18,058 nucleotides of DNA from Opitutia bacterium. GTDB taxonomy: Bacteria; Verrucomicrobiota; Verrucomicrobiia; Opitutales; UBA953. The stretch is taken from the NCBI GenBank assembly GCA_021204635.1, contig JAJPZB010000036.1:5321-23378 (forward strand), read 5' to 3'. Position 1 is the stretch's first letter, and every line of letters starts with the position of its first letter. The translations under genes and the position numbers were made by a program. Under the pieces are notes generated by a model that ran no database searches, was not told where the DNA came from, and was given only the letters and a program-made list of their open reading frames with translations. Positions 6,603 to 12,595 of this stretch are shown piece by piece.

Positions 6603-7280
6603 TTATTCCGCAGCGTCGTTATCGTCGTCTTCGCCGACGTCCTCGTCTTTAATCGGCTCGGCGTTATAAACGAGTTTGCGCTTCGACTGCGGCAACGGCG
6701 TGAGCATCGTCGTTATCGAGCGTCCCATGAGTTTGGGTTGGTTGTCCGCCGTCCCGACGTTTGCCACGGCGTCTATGAGCCGCTTGATTGTCTCGAAGCC
6801 AAATTCGGGATGCTCGAGTTCGCGGAATCTGAACATCAGCGTCACCTTCACCTTGTTCCCGTTGTAGAGGAACATTTCGGCGCGACGCACCTTAACGAGC
6901 AAGTCGTGCTCGTCGATGCGCGGACGCATTTTGACTTCCTTCATCTTCGAGGCGACCTGCTTCTGCTGTTTTTGTTTCTTGGATTCTTCGTAGAGATATT
7001 TCCCGTAATCGACGACGCGGCAAACCGGCGGATTTGCCATGGGCGCGATTTCGAGCAAATCGAGTCCGCGGGCGCGCGCAATTTCCAAGGCATCTCGCGT
7101 GGAGATGATCCCGAGTTGTTCTCCGTTCGGACCGATGCAACGAACTTCCGTTGCGCGGATTCTTTCATTGCGGCGCGGACCGAAGTCGTTGCGGCGATTA
7201 TTGTTTCTATTGTTCGCCCCGCCGCGATTGCCACCGGAATTATAATCGGGGCGCGGTGCGAATTGCTTGGGTGCTGCCAT
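6603..7280 (-). CDS. infC: Translation initiation factor IF-3 with Asn/Arg-rich N-terminal extension and acidic tail
   Basis: IF3 binds the 30S subunit, discriminates initiator tRNA and prevents premature 50S joining. The N-domain is seen from about residue 39: NERIRATEVRCIGPNGEQLG, ARGLDLLEIAP, PPVCRVVDYGKYLYE. A Lys/Gln linker follows, then the C-domain with KEVKMRPRIDEHDL, KVKVTLMFRFRELEHPEFG and GRSITTMLTP. At 225 residues it exceeds the usual 170-180. About 38 N-terminal residues are Asn/Arg/Gly-rich (NRNNNRRNDF) and the last 15 are very acidic. The start is fixed, because a TGA stop is immediately upstream in frame. It starts with ATG, not the rare AUU used for autoregulation in E. coli, and no Shine-Dalgarno is seen. 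rpmI and rplT do not follow; rplU-rpmA does. Confidence 0.95.
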   Translation of the reverse strand: MAAPKQFAPRPDYNSGGNRGGANNRNNNRRNDFGPRRNERIRATEVRCIGPNGEQLGIISTRDALEIARARGLDLLEIAPMANPPVCRVVDYGKYLYEESKKQKQQKQVASKMKEVKMRPRIDEHDLLVKVRRAEMFLYNGNKVKVTLMFRFRELEHPEFGFETIKRLIDAVANVGTADNQPKLMGRSITTMLTPLPQSKRKLVYNAEPIKDEDVGEDDDNDAAE

Positions 7281-7379
7281 TCAGTATTCTAACGTGGGTT
7301 ATTCAGAAAAGTACTCTGGTGTGAGAGTGAGCGTTTCGGGATTGAAGCTCAACAAATTAAATAAAAACGCGCGCACGAC

Positions 7380-7886
7380 TCAGATAACAATTTTCTCTCC
7401 CGCCGCGTAAAGTTCTTCGAGATTGTAAAATTCCCGCTTCTCCGCAGAAAAAATGTGCACAACAACGTCAAAAGCATCGACGACGCACCAACCGCTGTTA
7501 GGCTCGTTTTGAATGCGGACTCCGCCGGCGGGAACAACTTCGTCGATCACTTTTTCCAACTCGACGCGAAGCGCGCGCAGGTGCGGGTCTGAAGTTCCGG
7601 TGGCGATGATGTAAAAATCTGTGACAGAAGAAGTTTCCGCGACTCGAATCACCTCAATTTGCGCCGCCTTCTTGTTTTCCAGCGCGCGAACGCAACGCCT
7701 CACGAGATCCAATCCGTGGCCGGGCTTTTCGTCGGGAGTTGCAACTGCGGGAACGCGAGCTACCTTCGCCGGCGATTTTGCTACGCGTGGTGCGGATTTT
7801 TTTGTCAAGGGTTTTTTCCCTGCGACAGAAGGTTTTCTAACCGCACCGACCCGCTTCGAGGTCGGTTTGTTTTCAGCTTTCGGCAT
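7380..7886 (-). CDS. rsfS: Ribosomal silencing factor RsfS (YbeB/Iojap family) with basic N-terminal extension
   Basis: RsfS binds ribosomal protein L14 and blocks subunit joining under starvation. The conserved domain occupies about residues 58-168: LVRRCVRALENKKAAQIEV, SSVTDFYIIATGTSDPHLRAL, GWCVVDAFDVVVHIFSAEKR and EFYNLEELY, all typical of DUF143. The family is usually 105-120 residues; here roughly 55 extra N-terminal residues are rich in Lys, Ala and Pro and probably disordered. The ATG at 7886 overlaps the end of the yidD::nadD fusion by 14 nt, so translation is likely coupled. nadD-rsfS is a very common pair in bacteria. Confidence 0.93.
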   Translation of the reverse strand: MPKAENKPTSKRVGAVRKPSVAGKKPLTKKSAPRVAKSPAKVARVPAVATPDEKPGHGLDLVRRCVRALENKKAAQIEVIRVAETSSVTDFYIIATGTSDPHLRALRVELEKVIDEVVPAGGVRIQNEPNSGWCVVDAFDVVVHIFSAEKREFYNLEELYAAGEKIVI

Positions 7887-8769
7887 TGGCGTAAAGATTA
7901 CGTTTGCGAATTATTTTCACGACGTTTTCGGGGACGTATTCAAAAAGCTTTTCGTCGGAAAGCGAAGAAATTTTCTCACGGATAAATGTCGAACTCACAT
8001 CGACAGGCGGGACGGAAAGTGCGTCAACGCATGCATATTTCCCGACATCACCCGGAAGCGGCGGAATTTTCTTTTCGTCGCGGCACATCACGGCAAAACG
8101 CACGATGTGGGAAAGCGCCTCAATGTCTTTCCACTTGTCGAGAACGGCGAGTTGATCTGCGCCCAAAATCCAATAAAGTTCCGCGAACGGGTGCAACTCG
8201 GCAAAATGCCGCGCAGTATCCACGGAATAGCTGACACCGCCCTGCGTCAGTTCCCAATCGGAGACTTCAAATCCGTCGCGACCGGCAATTGCCGCTTCGA
8301 GCATTTCTACGCGCGCCTCGGCGTCTGCACTCGGAGCGCTGTCTTTCAGCGGAGAATGCGCAGCGGGAACAAAGATTACGCTGTCGAGCCCGAGTGCGTC
8401 GCGCGCGGCCTCCGCCAGCGCTATATGCGCATTGTGGACGGGGTCAAAGCAACCGCCAAAAATTCCGATTTTGCCGTGGGAATTGTGCCACGAACCGTGC
8501 GGTGGAACGGGATCTGCGCCGCCGTCGCAAAACGGATTGCAGCGTAGCAAGCGCCAAAATGAAAGCGCGAAACCTTTGAAAAATCCGTGCTGCAAAAACG
8601 CCTGCCGCGCATATTCGGAACATGTCGGCGTGAACCGGCAAAATCCTTCCGAACCGAAAACGGCGTGCAAAACCGGAGAAATCGCGCGCCTATAAAACGC
8701 GATCCCGCACAGCATGACACCTACGGGAATGCCTTTTATTTTCTGCATTAAACTCTTTTTACTTTTCAT
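7873..8769 (-). CDS. yidD-nadD: YidD-NadD fusion: membrane-insertion efficiency factor joined to nicotinate-nucleotide adenylyltransferase
   Basis: A single 298-residue frame. Residues 12-88 are YidD: GVMLCGIAFYRRAISPVL, GFCRFTPTCSEYARQAF, FWRLLRCNPFCDGGADPVP. YidD is a small peripheral inner-membrane protein near the YidC insertase. Residues 99-298 are NadD, which makes nicotinate adenine dinucleotide from NaMN and ATP: KIGIFGGCFDPVHNAHIALA with the nucleotidyl-transferase HxxH, FVPAAHSPLKD, YWILGADQL, and VSSTFIREKI near the C-terminus. Between the domains (residues 89-98) there is no stop codon and no ATG, GTG or TTG start, so separate initiation of NadD is unlikely. The ATG at 8769 has GGAG 7 nt upstream; a GTG at 8775 is the alternative. 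It overlaps rnpA by 11 nt and rsfS by 14 nt. A sequencing error joining two frames cannot be excluded from sequence alone. Confidence 0.92.
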   Translation of the reverse strand: MKSKKSLMQKIKGIPVGVMLCGIAFYRRAISPVLHAVFGSEGFCRFTPTCSEYARQAFLQHGFFKGFALSFWRLLRCNPFCDGGADPVPPHGSWHNSHGKIGIFGGCFDPVHNAHIALAEAARDALGLDSVIFVPAAHSPLKDSAPSADAEARVEMLEAAIAGRDGFEVSDWELTQGGVSYSVDTARHFAELHPFAELYWILGADQLAVLDKWKDIEALSHIVRFAVMCRDEKKIPPLPGDVGKYACVDALSVPPVDVSSTFIREKISSLSDEKLFEYVPENVVKIIRKRNLYANAES

Positions 8770-9178
8770 CGACACACTCCGGCAACGATTTGTTTCCGCG
8801 CGCCAAGGAGACTTTGGCGATGATTCGCCTCGCGCCTTCCAAATAGCTTGCGGTCAACTGCTTCGCAGTTTGTGCAGAAAAATTTCTGCGCGCAACAACG
8901 ATTACGTCCCACCCGGGCGGAAACGCCTCCGGGTTTTCACGAAAAATCTGACGAAAAATCCGCTTAGCGCGGTTGCGATCGACGGCGAGGTTGCCAACCA
9001 TTTTCTTTGACGCTATGACGCCAAAGCGTACAAAGCTACGGGCGGCAGACTCGCCTTCCGCCTGTGCCGGCGGTGCCGCATTTAACACAAAAGACCCGCA
9101 GTTATACCGCGAGCCTTCCGCTCTCAAACGAGAAAAATCGGCTTGACGCCGAATCCTGTGCGACGCAGGAAAACGCAT
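8759..9178 (-). CDS. rnpA: Ribonuclease P protein component
   Basis: The 139-residue basic protein begins MRFPASHRIRRQADFSRLR and holds RFGVIASKKMVGNLAVDRNRAKR. This includes the RNR motif of RnpA, which binds the RNase P RNA and pre-tRNA leader for 5' maturation. WDVIVVARRNF follows in the usual place. The ATG at 9178 is 12 nt after rpmH and is preceded by a GGGG-type ribosome-binding site. The 3' end overlaps the yidD::nadD start by 11 nt. Its position directly after rpmH is one of the best-conserved gene orders in bacteria. Confidence 0.95.
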   Translation of the reverse strand: MRFPASHRIRRQADFSRLRAEGSRYNCGSFVLNAAPPAQAEGESAARSFVRFGVIASKKMVGNLAVDRNRAKRIFRQIFRENPEAFPPGWDVIVVARRNFSAQTAKQLTASYLEGARRIIAKVSLARGNKSLPECVDEK

Positions 9179-9190
9179 TTATCCCCGCAC

Positions 9191-9325
9191 TTAGTCGGCG
9201 AGACGCTTGCGCCCCATGGCGCGACGATTGTTGATTATCGCGCGACCACCGCGAGTGCGCATGCGCGCGCGAAAACCGCATTTGCGTGCACGGCAAAGTT
9301 TTGATGGACGATATGTCGGTTGCAT
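9191..9325 (-). CDS. rpmH: 50S ribosomal protein L34
   Basis: A short 44-residue gene. The product reads MQPTYRPSKLCRARKCGFRA, then RMRTRGGRAIINNRRAMGRK and RLAD at the C-terminus. L34 is a small very basic protein embedded in 23S rRNA. The typical form is M(K)RTYQPS..KR.R.HGFR.RM.T..GR.VL..RR.KGR..L, so the GFRARMRT and GR.IINNRRA.GRKRL parts fit; the residue pairs ARKCGF replace the usual KRTHGF. A strong ribosome-binding site AGGAGA (9334-9339) lies 8 nt upstream of the ATG and fixes the start. It heads the rpmH-rnpA-yidD cluster. No dnaA gene or DnaA box is visible beside it. Confidence 0.95.
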   Translation of the reverse strand: MQPTYRPSKLCRARKCGFRARMRTRGGRAIINNRRAMGRKRLAD

Positions 9326-9412
9326 AGTTTTGCTCTCCTAAATTGAAAGTTGGAAGGGAAAGCGAACACTTTTCGGCGCGCGGTGTCAACAGAGTTTTCG
9401 CAACAACTCTGC
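9326..9412 (-). promoter_or_regulatory. rpmH upstream region with a consensus -35 hexamer
   Basis: A perfect TTGACA is present on the minus strand at 9389-9384, 58 nt before the rpmH ATG. No good -10 is found at 17 nt (TTCGCT there), so promoter assignment is tentative. A second 8-bp hairpin (TTTTCGCA/TGCGAAAA, 9395-9402 with 9410-9417) follows the groEL terminator. The AGGAGA ribosome-binding site is at 9334-9339. Confidence 0.35.
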
Positions 9413-9453
9413 GAAAAACAAAAGCGCTCTCGCAGATTTCCTGCGAGAACGCT
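9413..9453 (-). terminator. Rho-independent terminator downstream of groEL
   Basis: A 12-bp stem (9423-9434 with 9442-9453) contains one G-U wobble on the minus-strand RNA and a 7-nt loop. It is followed on that strand by a T-rich tract TTTTGTTTTT (9423-9414). It lies 25 nt past the groEL stop. The stem core (GCGTTCTCGC...GCGAGAGCGC) is the same as in the terminator at 4893-4935. Confidence 0.85.
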
Positions 9454-9477
9454 CTTCTTTTCTGCCTGTGGCGAGAA

Positions 9478-11112
9478 TTAGTACATTCCGCCCATGCCGC
9501 CTTCCGGCGATGCGGAAGCGGGTTTCGGCTCCTCGGGAACGTCTGTGATAAGGCACTCTGTCGTGAGGAGCATCGACGCAACCGATGTCGCGGAAACGAT
9601 CGCAGTGCGCGTAACCTTCGTCGGATCGACAACGCCTGCGGCGACGAGATCCTCAAATTTGTCGGTCGCGACGTTGTAGCCGCTCCCGCCCTTCGCATTG
9701 CTGACTTCCTTGACGATGAGCGAACCTTCTACGCCGGCATTCTCGCAAAGCGTGCGGAGAGGTTCCTCGATCGCGCGGCGAACAATTTTCGCTCCGGTCT
9801 GCACATCGCCTTCAAGCGAGGCGACGAGTTTGTCGAGAGCCTTTGCCGTGCGCAGAAGCGCGACGCCGCCGCCGGGGACAATGCCCTCTTCGACAGCCGC
9901 GCGCGTGGCGTGCAACGCGTCGTCAACGCGATCTTTCTTCTCCTTCAATTCGGCTTCGGAAGCAGCACCAACGTGGATCACTGCGACACCGCCGGCGAGT
10001 TTCGCGAGGCGCTCTTGGAGTTTCTCGCGGTCGTAGTCAGAGGTCGTTTCCTCGATCTGGCGGCGAATCAGTTTGACGCGCCCCTGAATGTCGGAAGATT
10101 TTCCCGCGCCTTCAATAATCGTGGTGTTTTCCTTATCGATGTTGACGCGTTTCGCCTTGCCGAGATCGGCGAGCGTGATGTTCTCGAGTTTGATTCCAAG
10201 ATCTTCGGTGATGAATTTCCCGCCGGTAAGAACCGCGAGGTCTTCCATCATAGCTTTGCGGCGATCGCCAAAACCCGGAGCCTTGACCGCGCAAACGTTT
10301 ATCGTGCCGCGAATCTTGTTGACCACGAGAGTCGCAAGAGCCTCGCCATCGACGTCTTCCGCAACAATGAGGAGCGGCTTACCCTGCTTCGCGATTTCCT
10401 GCAAAATCGGGAGCAAATCCTTCATCGAGGAAATTTTCTTCTCGAAAAGCAGGATATAAGGCTCGTCGAGAACGCATTCGAGCGTCTCTGCATTGGTGCA
10501 GAAATACGGCGAGAGATAGCCCTTGTCGAACTGCATTCCCTCGACGACGTCGAGCGTTGTCTCAATCGTTTTCGCCTCTTCGACGGTGATCGTGCCGTCT
10601 TTGCCGACCTTTTCCATCGCATTCGCGATAATCTCGCCGATCGAAGCGTCCCAGTTCGCGGAGACAGTCGCGACCTGCTTGATTTCGTCGGAGCTCTTGA
10701 TTTTTTTGGAAATCGTCGCGAGTTCCTTGGTGATGGTCTCGGTCGCAGCATCGATGCCGCGCTTCACGAAGATCGGATTTGCGCCGGAAGAAACGCTTTT
10801 CAGCCCTTCTTTGTAAATTGCCTCTGCGAGAACGGTCGCCGTCGTCGTGCCGTCGCCGGCCTTATCCGCCGTGCGGGACGCAACTTCGCGAACCATCTGC
10901 GCGCCCATGTTTTCAAATGGATCGGCGAGTTCAATTTCCTTGGCAACGGTGACGCCGTCTTTCGTGACCTTCGGCGCACCGTATTTTTTGTCGATCATCA
11001 CGTTGCGACCTTTCGGCCCCAACGTAATTTTCACCGCCTTGGCGAGAGTTTGGACGCCGACGAGAATTTTTCTGCGTCCGGCTTCATCAAACAGAATTTG
11101 TTTTTTTGCCAT
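9478..11112 (-). CDS. groEL: Chaperonin GroEL (60 kDa)
   Basis: Full-length 544-residue GroEL, the ATP-driven folding chamber. Landmarks include KITLGPKGRNVMIDKKYGAP near residue 30, the ATP-site motif GDGTTTATVLA near 86-96, LDVVEGMQFDKGYLSPYF in the apical domain, KAPGFGDRRKAM near 275, AAVEEGIVPGGGVALLR near 405, and the flexible GGMGGMY C-terminal tail. The ATG is preceded by AAAGGA as ribosome-binding site. It follows groES by 54 nt and ends in a strong terminator. Nothing in the sequence suggests a divergent paralogue; it looks like the canonical folding chaperonin. Confidence 0.98.
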   Translation of the reverse strand: MAKKQILFDEAGRRKILVGVQTLAKAVKITLGPKGRNVMIDKKYGAPKVTKDGVTVAKEIELADPFENMGAQMVREVASRTADKAGDGTTTATVLAEAIYKEGLKSVSSGANPIFVKRGIDAATETITKELATISKKIKSSDEIKQVATVSANWDASIGEIIANAMEKVGKDGTITVEEAKTIETTLDVVEGMQFDKGYLSPYFCTNAETLECVLDEPYILLFEKKISSMKDLLPILQEIAKQGKPLLIVAEDVDGEALATLVVNKIRGTINVCAVKAPGFGDRRKAMMEDLAVLTGGKFITEDLGIKLENITLADLGKAKRVNIDKENTTIIEGAGKSSDIQGRVKLIRRQIEETTSDYDREKLQERLAKLAGGVAVIHVGAASEAELKEKKDRVDDALHATRAAVEEGIVPGGGVALLRTAKALDKLVASLEGDVQTGAKIVRRAIEEPLRTLCENAGVEGSLIVKEVSNAKGGSGYNVATDKFEDLVAAGVVDPTKVTRTAIVSATSVASMLLTTECLITDVPEEPKPASASPEGGMGGMY

Positions 11113-11166
11113 GTTTTTTCCTTTGTTCGAAATGCGATTGTTTAATGGAATTTGCGAGAGTGCCGA

Positions 11167-11493
11167 TTACCCGAGAATCGCGAGAATCTCGTCCTCAGAC
11201 GCAAGCAGGTAGGTCTCGTCGTCAATCTTGACCTCCGTCCCCGCGTATTTCCCCACGAGAACTTTGTCTCCGACAGCGACGCAGAAATCGACTTTCTTGC
11301 CGTCTTCGATTTTGCCAGTCCCGAGCGCGATCACCTTTGCTTCCAGCGGCTTTTCTTTAGCCGAATCCGGAATGATGATTCCGCCCTTGACTTCCTCGGC
11401 AGCTTCGCAGCGCTTCAAAAGAACGCGCCCGCCAAGCGGTTTTACATTCACGGAGCAGCAAGCCCCGTCGCAGCATTTTTTGTCTTTGCTCAT
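11167..11493 (-). CDS. groES: Co-chaperonin GroES with Cys-rich N-terminal extension
   Basis: The 108-residue GroES caps the GroEL ring. The body starts at about residue 15 with VNVKPLGGRVLLKR, the mobile loop EEVKGGIIIPDSAKEKP follows, and GDKVLVGKYAGTEVKIDDETYLLASEDEILAIL closes the fold. Ordinary GroES is about 95 residues and starts close to the first beta strand. Here 13 extra residues precede it (MSKDKKCCDGACC), holding four cysteines as CCxxxCC. The extension begins at the only in-frame ATG upstream, 54 nt before the usual fold start would be expected to lack these residues, and no Shine-Dalgarno supports a shorter start. The gene heads a groES-groEL operon; no CIRCE element was found in the 120 bp upstream. 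Confidence 0.95.
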   Translation of the reverse strand: MSKDKKCCDGACCSVNVKPLGGRVLLKRCEAAEEVKGGIIIPDSAKEKPLEAKVIALGTGKIEDGKKVDFCVAVGDKVLVGKYAGTEVKIDDETYLLASEDEILAILG

Positions 11494-11613
11494 GATATTT
11501 CTATGAATTGATTTTGAAGATTGGTGGTGCTCACAAGAGCGCCTGACTTCGGGTAAGCAAAAGGCGTGCCAAGACGGAATGTCCCATTTTCCGCCGGCAA
11601 CTTTGCGGGAGGT
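11494..11613 (-). promoter_or_regulatory. Intergenic region upstream of groES
   Basis: This 120-bp gap should contain the groESL promoter, but I find no convincing -35/-10 pair and no CIRCE inverted repeat. A short imperfect hairpin (GGCGCTC/GAGCACC on the minus strand, around 11526-11543) is the only symmetry seen. Regulation of this heat-shock operon is therefore not readable from sequence. Confidence 0.25.
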
Positions 11614-12228
11614 TCACGCGCGAAAACGCGCGATCAGATCGCGCGGCGCGTCGGGTAAAATCGACTGGAAATATGTCTCGCGCTCGAATGGCCACGGCGC
11701 GTCAGGGCAAAGTTCCCAGTTGGGATGCGCCTCAATCGCCTCCAGCGACCACTCGTAAAATCCTTCGTGGTCGGTGCGGAAATACATCATCGTTCCCGCG
11801 CGAGAACGCCGCGCCCACTCGTTCAACGTCTGCTCGCGAATTATGCGGTTTTTGTGGTGGCGCTTTTTCGGCCACGGGTCGAGGAAAAGCAGAAAAATTT
11901 TCCCGAGAACAATTTTTGGTGGCAGAGCTTCAAAAAATTCGTCCGCGTCCGCCTTGAAAAAGTGCACATTGTCGAGCTTTGCCAGTTCCTTTTTGTGCTG
12001 CGCGCGCTCGATTCTCTTGGAAATCAGGTCGATGCCGATGCAGGTTTCCTGCGGGAATGCCGCCGCATATGCCGCGAGAAAGTGACCGTGGCCACAACCG
12101 ATCTCGAGCGTCAGCCCGTTTGTCGAAAATCCGCCAATCAACTCCTCCGGCAACACGTCCGCGAGTTTCTTCCGCATTGTGGCGACGCGCTCCGCCCTGT
12201 CTGCAAGCGCTTTCTCGTAGTCGCTCAT
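11614..12228 (-). CDS. trmB: tRNA (guanine-N7-)-methyltransferase TrmB
   Basis: TrmB methylates N7 of G46 in the tRNA variable loop using SAM. The 204-residue protein has the SAM-binding motif LEIGCGHGHFLAAYA (residues 41-55), GIDLISKRI, the catalytic/tRNA-binding FLDPWPKKRHHKNR (115-128) and RTDHEGFYEW (151-160), and ends near RETYFQSI.. as in the family. The ATG at 12228 overlaps the yhbY stop as ATGA, so translation is coupled. A longer in-frame start at 12351 would add residues that merely antisense/overlap yhbY. The last codons include a perfect GC-rich hairpin that may act as the operon terminator. Confidence 0.94.
   Translation of the reverse strand: MSDYEKALADRAERVATMRKKLADVLPEELIGGFSTNGLTLEIGCGHGHFLAAYAAAFPQETCIGIDLISKRIERAQHKKELAKLDNVHFFKADADEFFEALPPKIVLGKIFLLFLDPWPKKRHHKNRIIREQTLNEWARRSRAGTMMYFRTDHEGFYEWSLEAIEAHPNWELCPDAPWPFERETYFQSILPDAPRDLIARFRA
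11623..11645 (-). terminator. Possible terminator embedded in the 3' end of trmB
   Basis: A perfect 8-bp stem CGCGCGAT/ATCGCGCG (11645-11638 with 11634-11627) with a 3-nt loop is followed on the minus strand by TTTT and then GC-rich sequence. It lies within the last ten codons of trmB. The short T-run makes it a weak or partial terminator candidate. Confidence 0.35.
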
Positions 12229-12590
12229 TGTCGTGGATTCGCTTTGTGGCGGCGCGTGAAACTCGTCTCCGCGAAAATGCCTTTGTTGCCGGAATCTGTT
12301 GTGGGAGGCGGGCGGAAAAATGTCGCAGTTCGCCCGACCTGCGAGACGCACAGCGCACCCGCGATTTCAGCGATTTCCGAGCAGAGCGCCATCACGACTT
12401 TGCGGTCGGGGGTGTGGAAACGCACTTTCACGAGGGTCTCGTGCTTAAACGCAAATTCGAGTTGGCGCACGACGTCGGTTGCAACCGCGTCCTTGCCGGC
12501 ATGCACCTTGGCTTCGAGCAGTTGTGCCATGCCGCGAAGTTTTTTCTTTTCTGAGCCGGAAAGGGGAAATGGGTATTGCGATGGATTCAT
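12225..12590 (-). CDS. yhbY: YhbY-family RNA-binding protein (CRM domain)
   Basis: The 121-residue protein resembles E. coli YhbY, a small CRM-domain protein that associates with pre-50S particles. Residues about 8-95 match the fold: LSGSEKKKLRGMAQLLEAKV, HAGKDAVATDVVRQLEFAF, HETLVKVRF, ALCSEIAEIAGALCVSQVGR, TATFFRP. The usual G-x-x-G loop (GxNG) reads AGKDAV, a slightly divergent form. About 25 basic residues follow the domain. The ATG at 12590 was chosen because an upstream in-frame extension is antisense-like sequence inside prfA. It starts 5 nt after prfA and overlaps trmB by ATGA, so prfA-yhbY-trmB look like one translationally coupled unit. Confidence 0.88.
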   Translation of the reverse strand: MNPSQYPFPLSGSEKKKLRGMAQLLEAKVHAGKDAVATDVVRQLEFAFKHETLVKVRFHTPDRKVVMALCSEIAEIAGALCVSQVGRTATFFRPPPTTDSGNKGIFAETSFTRRHKANPRQ

Positions 12591-12595
12591 CAAAA

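Noticed and set aside
9191..9460. Replication origin beside rpmH
   Set aside because: rpmH-rnpA often lies near oriC, but no dnaA gene, DnaA box cluster or AT-rich unwinding region is visible.
9343..11145. Plus-strand open frame of 600 codons opposite groEL
   Set aside because: It lies exactly antisense to groEL; long antisense frames are a known side effect of groEL codon bias.
11494..11613. CIRCE operator (HrcA site) upstream of groES
   Set aside because: Neither TTAGCACTC nor its inverted partner with a 9-nt spacer is present; the short GGCGCTC/GAGCACC hairpin is too degenerate.
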